The translations under genes were made by a program, and so were the position numbers. Positions 1-5,408 of a stretch of DNA of 8,877 nucleotides are shown in pieces; the first letter of the stretch is position 1, and each line of letters starts with the position of its first letter. Under the pieces are notes generated by a model that had not been told where the DNA came from, did not search any database, and was given only the letters and a program-made list of their open reading frames with translations. Source of the DNA: Oscillospiraceae bacterium (GTDB lineage: Bacteria > Bacillota > Clostridia > Oscillospirales > Oscillospiraceae); the NCBI GenBank assembly GCA_017438675.1, contig JAFRUW010000046.1:1-8877 (forward strand), in the 5' to 3' direction.

Positions 1-2516
1 AGGGGGTTGCGATGGATGTTCATACCGGGAGCCAGCCATGTGGTTACGCCGTAGTCCTTCATTTCGGAACCTACCGCAACACCTTCAGCATAGATGGCGT
101 CTCTGTCCCATGTCATAGCCATGCAGGTGCCTGCAGGGAACGCGGTGCAGAACTGATATTCTCTGTTCTGATAGTTCTGGGTGATACGGATGCCGGCAGG
201 GCCGTCGGCGTTGGGCATTGCGGGGATGTGTCTTGTCTGGAACAGTTCCCTTGTGGTCTGGCCTGCGCCGCCGCGTACAGAGGATGCGGATGCGCCGATC
301 ATTGTGCCGTCGGGATTGGGCTGTACATTGCCTGCGCCGCCGACGCAAAGTCTTGCCAGCTCCTGAGCGGTGAGGCAAGCTACGAACTGCTTCAGTGTGA
401 TTGTGCCGTTGTAAACGTCAGTCAGCTTTGCGTTTGCCTTGGTGATGCCTTCGGGCAGAGGATCAACGATCTCTACGACTTCACCGTAGGTTGTTGTGGA
501 GTAGCCGCGGATTGCGCTGCCGCCGCCGCTTACTTCCATGCCGTTGCCGGGAACAGCGCCGGTTGCAGCGGTTGTGAAGCTCTCGCCGTCGACGGAGAAC
601 TCAATAGCAACGTTTCTTGCGTAAGCTGCCTCCCAAAGGATATGTACGCCTTCGATGGGATACTCGGCGCCCAGGTCTACCTGGAGCCAGGATGTAACGG
701 TGTCGCCTCCCTGCCAGTCGGAACCCCAACGTGTGGAGGTGTTGCCGTCAATGGCAAATGCAGGCTCAAGGAGTGTGCCGCTGTTGGTCTGGATGGTCTT
801 CGCTGTTGCGGTCTTGCCTCTTGCGATGTTCTGGCCGCCGGAGTAGATTGCCAGCTCATAGAAGGAGAAGCCGTAGCTTGTTGCCGGGTTGGAGCAGTTG
901 ATACGTACGTAACGTGCGTTGCCTGCTGCTGCCAGCATTGCGGGATCATCATCCTCGGAGGGCTGAGGTCTGTTGTTGAAGATACCTGCAACTTCTTTTG
1001 TCTTCAGGGTGATCTCATCTCTGGGAACGTAGCTCTCAGCGTCCTCTGCGAAGAGGTAAGTTGTGATGGTCTCAGCATCGTTGTAGTGAGAGTTGTCGAT
1101 TGTCTCGATGCCCTCAAGAGCGATTCTGGGAGCGTTTGCGATCTCTTCCGCTTCACCTGCGTAGGTGATGGGTGTTGCGCCCGCCTTGGAGATCTCTTCC
1201 AGCTCAGCGTTGTCCTCAAGGGGGAACTGGTTGATGAGCTTCTCTGTTACGACTGTCTCGTCAAGTGTGAGGACAGCTGCAACGTGAGTGTTTCTGGAGG
1301 AGTTGCCGACTCTGATGATGTAGTCGCCGGCTTCCATGATGTAGCCCGCTTCATCAACGCTGTAGGAGCTCATGTCGATTGTATCGAAGGTAAGGGTCAT
1401 GAACTGGGTCTTGCCCGGAGCGATCTCATCGGTCTTGCCGTATGCTGCCAGCTCCTGATAGGGCTTCTCAAGCTCGCCGTCGGGAGCGGAGAAGTAGACC
1501 TGTACGACTTCCTTGCCGGAGTACTCTTTGCCCACGTTGGTAACTGCAACGTCGACCTTGACTTCGTCTGCATCAGCCTCTACGCCGAGAACAGCGATCT
1601 CGAAGTCTGTGTAGGAAAGGCCGAAGCCGAAGGGATATACTACATCGAGGCCGAAGGTATCGAAGTAACGATAGCCGACATAGATGCCCTCGGGATACCA
1701 CTCGGTAGCGGTGTTGCCGTCCAGGTTTGCAAAGCCTTCGGTGGAGGGATAATCGTCAATGCTCATTGCCCATGTGTCGGTGAGCTTACCGGAGAAGTTG
1801 ACCTCACCGGTCAGGCACTTTACAAGAGCCTCGGAGCCGAGCTGGCCGCCGTTGTTCATGTATACGACTGCGTCGATGTTGTCCTCGCCTGCGATCCATG
1901 CAGCGTCACATACGCAGGTGTTGTATACGATGATGACGTTCTTGTAAGCTGCTTCCAGCTTGCGGATGTTGTTCAGCTCGACGTTGGAGAGGTTGTAGCC
2001 GTTGGTGTTGTTGCTCTTTGCGCGGTCGGAGCCCTCACCTGCGTTACGTGCGATAGCGTAAATCGCGGTGTCGGCTGCCTGGCCCTCTGCCAGCTGAGCG
2101 TCGGTGATGTTCTGAGCAGCAACAACGGATGTACGTCTTGCGCCGCGGTTGAGACGGACTGCATCAACGTACTCGGGGTTGGTAACTGTCCAGCCTGCGT
2201 CTACAAATGCGTCAGCGATGTTGTCGCCGTTGACGCCGTAGGCGTTCAGTCTGTTGTTGACAGCGCCGGAGCCGGTGCCGCCCTTAACTGTGTAAGCGAT
2301 TGCGTTGCCGTAGAGAGCGATCTTTGTCTCGCCCTTGAGGGGGAGAACGCCGTTGTTTTCGAGAAGTGCGTAACCCTGAGTTGCCAGATACATGGATGTG
2401 TCAGAGTTCTGGGTCTCGAGTTCTGTGACCTCGTTGGTGGGATGCCATGCGAATGCGGTGCCGCATACGCCAAGGAGCATTACCAGAGAGAGCACAAGTG
2501 CCAAAACTTTTTTCAT
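1..2516 (-). CDS. Secreted family 3 glycoside hydrolase (beta-glucosidase-like), swapped domain order, 3' end outside window
   Basis: This probably hydrolyses beta-linked glucosides or related oligosaccharides outside the cell; substrate cannot be read from sequence. The first 838 residues are visible. Residues 1-23 are a signal peptide (MKKVLALVLS..., cleavage after AFA). The C-terminal-type GH3 domain comes first (about 40-260), with GGTGSG at 79-84, GEGSDR at 160-165 (region that holds the acid/base Glu in the family) and FSGKLTDT at 241-248. A fibronectin-III-like domain follows (about 305-420; GYRYFDTFG and YPFGFGLSYTDFEI lead into it). Residues 533-655 are discoidin-like. The N-terminal-type GH3 domain starts near 700, with NADGPAGIRI at 769-778, FPAGT at 793-797 and KDYGVTTWLAPGMNIHRNP at 820-838. 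The nucleophile Asp lies beyond the window. This domain order matches Ruminococcus albus-type GH3 enzymes. The ATG at 2516 follows AAAGGA. The gene uses no TTA, CTA or TCA codons and favours GCA and CGT, unlike its neighbours, which suggests high expression. It stands alone behind its own promoter. Confidence 0.9.
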   Translation of the reverse strand, partial: MKKVLALVLSLVMLLGVCGTAFAWHPTNEVTELETQNSDTSMYLATQGYALLENNGVLPLKGETKIALYGNAIAYTVKGGTGSGAVNNRLNAYGVNGDNIADAFVDAGWTVTNPEYVDAVRLNRGARRTSVVAAQNITDAQLAEGQAADTAIYAIARNAGEGSDRAKSNNTNGYNLSNVELNNIRKLEAAYKNVIIVYNTCVCDAAWIAGEDNIDAVVYMNNGGQLGSEALVKCLTGEVNFSGKLTDTWAMSIDDYPSTEGFANLDGNTATEWYPEGIYVGYRYFDTFGLDVVYPFGFGLSYTDFEIAVLGVEADADEVKVDVAVTNVGKEYSGKEVVQVYFSAPDGELEKPYQELAAYGKTDEIAPGKTQFMTLTFDTIDMSSYSVDEAGYIMEAGDYIIRVGNSSRNTHVAAVLTLDETVVTEKLINQFPLEDNAELEEISKAGATPITYAGEAEEIANAPRIALEGIETIDNSHYNDAETITTYLFAEDAESYVPRDEITLKTKEVAGIFNNRPQPSEDDDPAMLAAAGNARYVRINCSNPATSYGFSFYELAIYSGGQNIARGKTATAKTIQTNSGTLLEPAFAIDGNTSTRWGSDWQGGDTVTSWLQVDLGAEYPIEGVHILWEAAYARNVAIEFSVDGESFTTAATGAVPGNGMEVSGGGSAIRGYSTTTYGEVVEIVDPLPEGITKANAKLTDVYNGTITLKQFVACLTAQELARLCVGGAGNVQPNPDGTMIGASASSVRGGAGQTTRELFQTRHIPAMPNADGPAGIRITQNYQNREYQFCTAFPAGTCMAMTWDRDAIYAEGVAVGSEMKDYGVTTWLAPGMNIHRNP

Positions 2517-2567
2517 AATACATTTGTCCTTTCTTAAATTTAAATGTTGCCCGCTTCTGATATCTTC

Positions 2568-2607
2568 GGACACGGGGGGACTTTCCGTATCCTGCCTGAC
2601 CTCCTTT
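2568..2607 (-). promoter_or_regulatory. GH3 leader: strong Shine-Dalgarno-like site followed by an 8-bp hairpin
   Basis: The minus strand carries AAAGGAGGT (2599-2607), a near-perfect Shine-Dalgarno sequence, about 80 bases upstream of the GH3 ATG and with no start codon at a usable distance. Just after it, GGATACGG (2585-2592) can pair with CCGTGTCC (2568-2575) around a 9-base loop, using one G-U pair. It may stabilise the leader or bind ribosomes in standby. No known riboswitch class was recognised. Confidence 0.35.
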
Positions 2608-2634
2608 CTCAGAACTTGCTGAAACTGCAAATAT

Positions 2635-2662
2635 ATTCTACCACACCGCAATCAAAAATCAA
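2635..2662 (-). promoter_or_regulatory. Candidate sigma-A promoter of the GH3 gene
   Basis: On the minus strand, TTGATT (2657-2662) and TAGAAT (2635-2640) are 16 bp apart, matching the consensus boxes at 4 and 5 of 6 bases. Transcription would start near 2628, giving a leader of about 110 bases before the ATG at 2516. The region is AT-rich, so chance matches are possible. Confidence 0.45.
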
Positions 2663-2667
2663 GCATT

Positions 2668-2679
2668 TTTTGTACAAAA
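2668..2679. promoter_or_regulatory. Candidate operator 1: perfect 12-bp palindrome TTTTGTACAAAA
   Basis: This perfect palindrome sits five bases upstream of the proposed -35 box of the GH3 gene. A near copy lies 39 bp further upstream. The symmetry and spacing suit a dimeric regulator binding twice on one DNA face. No regulator gene is in the window. The AT-rich background lowers confidence. Confidence 0.35.
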
Positions 2680-2707
2680 TTTATAGTTATAATTCTGATA
2701 TTAATAC

Positions 2708-2718
2708 TTTGTACCAAA
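2708..2718. promoter_or_regulatory. Candidate operator 2: imperfect palindrome TTTGTACCAAA
   Basis: It shares TTTGTAC with the palindrome at 2668-2679, shifted by exactly 39 bp, and has TTTG/CAAA arms. It lies about 46 bp upstream of the proposed -35 box of the GH3 gene. Its role is inferred only from repetition and position. Confidence 0.3.
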
Positions 2719-2833
2719 TTATTATAAATGTAAGTTGGATTGTATAAATATCCTCACCAGCCGTATGCCGTCTTCATGCAGATGATCAGGAAGCCGGCAA
2801 TACAGGTTTCCGCCCTGAACATGGGCGCAAAAA

Positions 2834-2861
2834 TGCCGCGGCGAAAAGATTTGCCGCGGCA
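2834..2861 (-). terminator. Rho-independent terminator after ireB
   Basis: TGCCGCGGC and GCCGCGGCA form a 9-bp perfect stem with a 10-base loop. On the minus strand the stem is followed by TTTTT. It begins 21 bases after the ireB stop codon and separates ireB from the GH3 control region. Confidence 0.85.
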
Positions 2862-2882
2862 CGATTGTTTCCAAATATCAAA

Positions 2883-3131
2883 TTACTGTTCCACACCGAT
2901 ATAATGCGCAACAAGCTCCTGAAGCAGCTCATCCCTGTCGAGACGGCAGATCAGGCTTCTTGCCCGGTTGTAATTGGTGATGTATGTGGGATCCTCGGTG
3001 ACGATATAGCCCACGATCTGAACGATGGGGTCATAGCCCTTGACTCTCAGAGACTCATAGACCGACATCAGAATCTCCCTCGTATCGTTGTGCTTGTCGA
3101 TTATGTCAAACTTCCTCGTATATTCTTCCAC
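2883..3131 (-). CDS. ireB: IreB family regulatory phosphoprotein (UPF0297, formerly DUF965)
   Basis: This small cytosolic protein of 82 residues belongs to the IreB family, which in Enterococcus faecalis is a substrate of the PASTA kinase IreK and lowers cephalosporin resistance. Family hallmarks are KGYDPIVQIVGYIVTEDPTY (31-50) and ITNYNRARSLICRLDRDELL (51-70). Length matches the usual 80-90 residues. Thr5 in MEEYTRKF is the only N-terminal threonine near the position phosphorylated in Enterococcus. The start is GTG at 3131, chosen because AAGGAGGT lies 7 bases before it and because family similarity begins here. The frame stays open to 3269, but the promoter sits inside that stretch. In many Firmicutes ireB adjoins alaS, ruvX and a UPF0473 gene. 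Here it is a single-gene unit with its own promoter and terminator. Confidence 0.93.
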   Translation of the reverse strand: MEEYTRKFDIIDKHNDTREILMSVYESLRVKGYDPIVQIVGYIVTEDPTYITNYNRARSLICRLDRDELLQELVAHYIGVEQ

Positions 3132-3198
3132 GGCTGCGACCTCCTTATCACACAAACGCGCTGCCAACCGGAACTTCTTCTTTTTCCGGCACCCTTTT

Positions 3199-3226
3199 AT
3201 TATAACAAAAATATCCATTATGTAAA
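3199..3226 (-). promoter_or_regulatory. Sigma-A promoter of ireB
   Basis: On the minus strand, TTTACA (3221-3226) and a perfect TATAAT (3199-3204) are separated by 16 bp. Transcription would start near 3192, about 60 bases before the GTG start. This places the upstream part of the open frame (to 3269) outside the transcript and supports the short form of ireB. Confidence 0.8.
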
Positions 3227-3267
3227 GGAAAATCGGGAAATTTTTTTCGACAATATAAAAACAGCTC

Positions 3268-3300
3268 ATTCGGGGCGCCGTTTTTCCCGGCGCCCCGAAT
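3268..3300 (-). terminator. Hairpin terminator of the spore coat operon
   Basis: ATTCGGGGCGCCG (3268-3280) and CGGCGCCCCGAAT (3288-3300) are a perfect 13-bp inverted repeat with a 7-base loop. It starts 7 bases after the coat protein stop codon. On the minus strand the T run (TTTTT) comes six bases after the stem rather than directly, so termination may be imperfect. Confidence 0.75.
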
Positions 3301-3307
3301 GATCAGA

Positions 3308-3583
3308 TCACTGCGAAGTAAACTTCTGTCTTGCCTGGACCACCTTCTGCTGCTCCGCAGGCTCCGGCTGATACCAGCCGTGGGACTGGAGGCAGGAGAA
3401 GATATCCGCCTGAATGGTATGCTCGTCGTCCAGGATACTGAGCATGGTGTTTCTGAGCTGGGAATTGACAGCTTCTCCCGCGTAGGTATTGTAGCTGTCG
3501 GTGATCTGCTTCTGACTGATGATTGCGTCCTGAAGTATCTGCTTTTCGTCCAGGAGCTTGGCGCACTGATCAGGATTTGACAT
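3308..3583 (-). CDS. Spore coat protein, CotF family
   Basis: This 91-residue protein resembles the CotF/YhcQ-like coat proteins of Bacillus and Clostridia, small helical proteins that assemble in the spore coat. Family features are the acidic helical start with DEKQILQDAIISQKQ (12-26), SYNTYAGEA (30-38), LRNTMLSILDDEH (43-55) and the closing GWYQPEPA (69-76), where family members commonly have GWY followed by a proline-rich stretch. There is no signal peptide or membrane segment, as expected for a protein made in the mother cell. The ATG at 3583 is preceded by AGGAGGG. That site overlaps the TAG stop of the upstream coat gene, 12 bases away, so the pair is likely translationally coupled. The exact paralogue cannot be assigned. 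Confidence 0.85.
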   Translation of the reverse strand: MSNPDQCAKLLDEKQILQDAIISQKQITDSYNTYAGEAVNSQLRNTMLSILDDEHTIQADIFSCLQSHGWYQPEPAEQQKVVQARQKFTSQ

Positions 3584-3595
3584 ACCGGTTCCCTC

Positions 3596-3781
3596 CTACT
3601 GTAAGAATGTCAGCAGGGTGTTGAAGTGCTGCTGATGCTTTGCCGCGTAGTTGTTGAGATCCTGCTGCATCTTCTCATCCCCTACGAGACATGCCATGGC
3701 CTGATATTTCTTCACCAGTGTCTGTTCATGGCTCATCTGATCTTCGAGGGCGGAAAGCTCTTTTGATGTGAGACTGATCAT
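3596..3781 (-). CDS. Small CotF-like spore coat protein
   Basis: This protein has 61 residues and reads as one helical hairpin: LTSKELSALEDQMSHEQTLV (4-23), KKYQAMACLVGDEKMQQDL (24-42), then NNYAAKHQQHFNTLLTFLQ. It is shorter than classical CotF but shares the regular pattern of acidic and glutamine-rich helices, and similar small proteins are annotated as spore coat proteins in Clostridia. I chose the ATG at 3781 because GGAGG lies four bases upstream. An in-frame ATG at 3796 has the Shine-Dalgarno site inside its coding part and is unlikely. It is the first gene of the two-gene coat operon, and its stop codon overlaps the ribosome binding site of the next gene. Confidence 0.78.
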   Translation of the reverse strand: MISLTSKELSALEDQMSHEQTLVKKYQAMACLVGDEKMQQDLNNYAAKHQQHFNTLLTFLQ

Positions 3782-3851
3782 TGTTCCTCCGTACACGATT
3801 TACCGTGACCGTCCCTTCCGGCGGACGGCTTGCCGATTTTCGGGCCCGTTC

Positions 3852-3880
3852 TCAGTATGTCACGGATTTGTGTTTTTTAT
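3852..3880 (-). promoter_or_regulatory. Possible mother-cell (sigma-E-like) promoter of the coat operon
   Basis: On the minus strand CATACTGA (3852-3859) resembles the sigma-E -10 element CATACANT, with an ATA (3878-3880) 18 bases upstream as a possible -35 core. The spacing is somewhat long. Coat genes are normally read by sigma-E or sigma-K, which supports the idea, but the match is weak. Confidence 0.25.
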
Positions 3881-3930
3881 CCAAGGGAGCGGCATAAAGC
3901 ATTGAATACTACTTCTAAATCAGTAAACAG

Positions 3931-3965
3931 AACCGGGCGGGCGATCAGTGACCGCCCACCCGGTT
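3931..3965 (-). terminator. GC-rich terminator hairpin after the 242-residue protein
   Basis: AACCGGGCGGGCG (3931-3943) and CGCCCACCCGGTT (3953-3965) pair over 13 positions with one mismatch and a 9-base loop. On the minus strand the stem is followed by CTGTTTACTGATTT, a weak T tract. On the plus strand CATTTTTT follows after a few bases, so it could also stop transcription coming from the left. Confidence 0.65.
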
Positions 3966-3971
3966 TGATTC

Positions 3972-3998
3972 ATTTTTTAATTCAACGAATTAAAAAAT
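3972..3998. repeat. AT-rich 12-bp inverted repeat next to the GC-rich terminator
   Basis: ATTTTTTAATTC (3972-3983) and GAATTAAAAAAT (3987-3998) are a perfect inverted repeat around AAC. It lies 15 bases after the stop codon of the 242-residue protein and only 6 bases from the GC-rich hairpin. The two stems may act together at the 3' end. Confidence 0.7.
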
Positions 3999-4013
3999 AC
4001 CTGAATTTCCCAT

Positions 4014-4742
4014 CTAAACAAGCTTTCCGTCCTTTATTCTGAACACGATGCAGAACTTCCCGTCCACCATCGCCGACCAGCCGTAACGGAAAACGGGCAT
4101 AAGGGGAAAGGGCGTTCCCGATGTGACGGGGATGGCGAACAGCAGGGATTCCCCGTCCTCCGCCGTCATGCCGTTCTCTATGACCGACGCAGTCTCCTTG
4201 AGCTCGGGATCGTCAAATAGAGCGGACGGATCCTCCGCAGGACGCCAGATCGGCCCCGCAGGCTGCTCCGTTATCTCAACATTCGCCTCATCATCCTCTG
4301 TGATCACCGCGCATTCGGCAGTTTCCTCCGCCTCCGTCACCGCGCATTCCGTATCCCGTTCTTCTGCGGGCTCCGGCGATTCTTCTTCGGGCGTCATCAC
4401 CGCCGTCTCCGCCGCCCCGTCTTCCCGCTCCCGTTGTTCTTCCCCGTTCTCCGGCGCCTTCATCACCGGCGTCACATCCGCGTCGTACAGCTCAAAATGT
4501 GTGATACTGTCAAAGGACAATGCTTTCAGGTCGTTGCCCGTGTATTTTTTCGTCAGCCGCAGTCTCCCGCCCACGGGCACGGGTATGCCGATGGGGATGT
4601 ATTCCGAACGCGTCACCCCGTAAAGCCGCGTGACCCTGGGATAATATGCCGCAGAACACCTCAGCGTCAAAAACAGCCCCTCGCGCTCCGCCAGCGCCTC
4701 TCCCGCCTGCTCGCCGTCCCGCATTACCTTAAACTCTGTCAT
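4014..4742 (-). CDS. Protein of unknown function with acidic, repeat-bearing middle
   Basis: I do not recognise this 242-residue protein. The first 95 residues look like a compact beta-rich domain, with RVTRLYGV (36-43), EYIPIGIPVPVGGRLRLTKK (47-66) and LSFDSITHFELYDADVTPV (75-93). Residues 97-160 are strongly acidic and probably disordered. They contain a loose repeat: ETAVMTPEEES (112-122), ECAVTEAEET (132-141) and ECAVITEDDEA (143-153). The C-terminal part (161-242) is ordered again, with PAGPIWRPAEDPSALFDD and GKFCIVFRIKDGKLV. There is no signal peptide or membrane helix, so it is probably cytosolic. The ATG at 4742 has only a weak GGGGTGA ahead of it. The gene follows the mazF and membrane-protein genes on the same strand but is separated from them by an inverted repeat, so it may be a separate unit. 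No clear promoter was found. Confidence 0.8.
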   Translation of the reverse strand: MTEFKVMRDGEQAGEALAEREGLFLTLRCSAAYYPRVTRLYGVTRSEYIPIGIPVPVGGRLRLTKKYTGNDLKALSFDSITHFELYDADVTPVMKAPENGEEQREREDGAAETAVMTPEEESPEPAEERDTECAVTEAEETAECAVITEDDEANVEITEQPAGPIWRPAEDPSALFDDPELKETASVIENGMTAEDGESLLFAIPVTSGTPFPLMPVFRYGWSAMVDGKFCIVFRIKDGKLV

Positions 4743-4752
4743 AAGCTCACCC

Positions 4753-4802
4753 CATAAAAATAGATTCCTTACACATGAATATGCAGGGAATCTGTTTTTA
4801 TG
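4753..4802 (-). terminator. Inverted repeat / likely bidirectional terminator after the membrane protein
   Basis: CATAAAAATAGATTCC (4753-4768) and GGAATCTGTTTTTATG (4787-4802) pair over 16 positions with one mismatch and an 18-base loop. The core AGATTCC/GGAATCT stem is flanked by A and T runs on both sides, as in bidirectional terminators. It starts 18 bases after the stop codon of the membrane protein, and its distal arm ends about 10 bases before the next ATG, close to the ribosome binding site. Confidence 0.6.
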
Positions 4803-4820
4803 ACCTGTATTGTGTTTTGA

Positions 4821-5348
4821 CTATGCAGTGTAGTCGCCTCTTATGAGGAGCGTAACGCTGCCCGAGGCGGTGATCTGCCCGTCCTCGGTTACCACGTACA
4901 TGTGGTTCACGGTAAGGGTCGAGCCGCTTTCCGTACCGCTTGTGGTGTCCGACGCCTTGAAGCCGGAGCCGGTCTTTACCGTCCCGCTCCGCACCATAAT
5001 CTCGGTACCCGTGCCGCAGCGTACGGTTTTGCCGTCTTCAAGCTTCAGCGCTGCGAATACGCTGCCTTCGTCGTACACCGTACCCTCCGACAGCTTGTCG
5101 TTTATGGACGCGGAATAGTCGCTGAGCTTCTGGTCGAAGGTCTTTTCAAGTTCCTTTTCCGAGGCGGCGGCTTTTTCCTCGGCGTAGTCCTTTACCTCAG
5201 GCTCCACCTTCCCGGTTATGTAGCTCAGCGTCACCAGAGGGTCGTCCCGGGAGCCGAAGGCACCCGCCGCCAGTGCCGTTATGCCCACGACTAACAGCAC
5301 CGCGGCGGCGGTCACGGCGATTGTTATTATACGTTCTCTTTTTTTCAT
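4821..5348 (-). CDS. Single-pass membrane protein of unknown function
   Basis: This 175-residue protein has a short basic start (MKKRER), one hydrophobic segment at about 8-30, then an extracytoplasmic part. It is likely a signal anchor, although cleavage after an Ala near 28-30 is possible. Residues 36-48 (DDPLVTLSYITGK) precede a charged helical stretch, possibly coiled coil (49-88). After it comes a beta-rich domain: EGSVFAALKLEDGKTVRCGT (94-113), EIMVRSGTVKTGSGF (116-130) and a closing VTLLIRGDYTA (165-175). I recall similar unnamed proteins in Clostridia but know no function. The ATG at 5348 follows AAAGAGG. The gene lies 60 bases after mazF with a strong hairpin between them, so co-transcription with mazF is uncertain. 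It ends at an inverted repeat. Confidence 0.85.
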   Translation of the reverse strand: MKKRERIITIAVTAAAVLLVVGITALAAGAFGSRDDPLVTLSYITGKVEPEVKDYAEEKAAASEKELEKTFDQKLSDYSASINDKLSEGTVYDEGSVFAALKLEDGKTVRCGTGTEIMVRSGTVKTGSGFKASDTTSGTESGSTLTVNHMYVVTEDGQITASGSVTLLIRGDYTA

Positions 5349-5367
5349 GTTAAGTACCTCTTTCCAC

Positions 5368-5399
5368 CCCGCCGGGGACGAAACACCGTCCCCGGCGGG
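5368..5399 (-). terminator. 13-bp perfect GC hairpin between mazF and the membrane protein gene
   Basis: CCCGCCGGGGACG (5368-5380) and CGTCCCCGGCGGG (5387-5399) pair perfectly around AAACAC, starting 9 bases after the mazF stop codon. No T run follows on the minus strand; the ribosome binding site AAAGAGG of the next gene follows instead. It could be a weak terminator, an RNA processing or stability element, or an attenuator of the downstream gene. Confidence 0.5.
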
Positions 5400-5408
5400 A
5401 CAGCCCGC

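Noticed and set aside
12..2537. 841-residue plus-strand reading frame as a gene
   Set aside because: It is exactly codon-aligned and antisense to a clear GH3 enzyme, is rich in Cys/Val/Gly, shows no domain pattern, and its openness is explained by missing TTA, CTA and TCA codons in the GH3 gene.
2544..2747. Plus-strand frame of 67 codons in the GH3 control region
   Set aside because: It runs through the AT-rich promoter and leader, has no ribosome binding site and has a composition typical of non-coding AT-rich DNA.
2754..2822. Minus-strand 22-codon frame (MFRAETCIAGFLIICMKTAY...) after the ireB terminator
   Set aside because: It has a hydrophobic middle like a small membrane peptide, but no ribosome binding site and no promoter between the terminator and the ATG.
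3132..3269. N-terminal extension of IreB up to the ATG at 3269
   Set aside because: The promoter TTTACA-16-TATAAT lies inside it, family similarity starts at the GTG at 3131, and a strong Shine-Dalgarno site marks that GTG.
3303..3566. Minus-strand frame of 87 codons overlapping the larger coat protein gene
   Set aside because: It is an out-of-frame shadow of a recognisable CotF-like protein, with Arg-, Gly- and Pro-rich low-complexity composition.
3809..3828. Small inverted repeat CCGTCC/GGACGG in the coat operon leader
   Set aside because: The stem is only 6 bp with an 8-base loop, not placed as a terminator, and likely by chance in GC-rich sequence.
4123..4623. Plus-strand Ser-rich frame of 166 codons
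   Set aside because: It is antisense to the acidic linker gene; the Ser-rich composition is what the complement of Glu/Ala codons yields.
4902..5294. Plus-strand frame of 130 codons opposite the membrane protein gene
   Set aside because: The minus-strand gene has a signal anchor, a ribosome binding site and balanced composition, whereas this frame is Arg/Gly-rich with no ribosome binding site.
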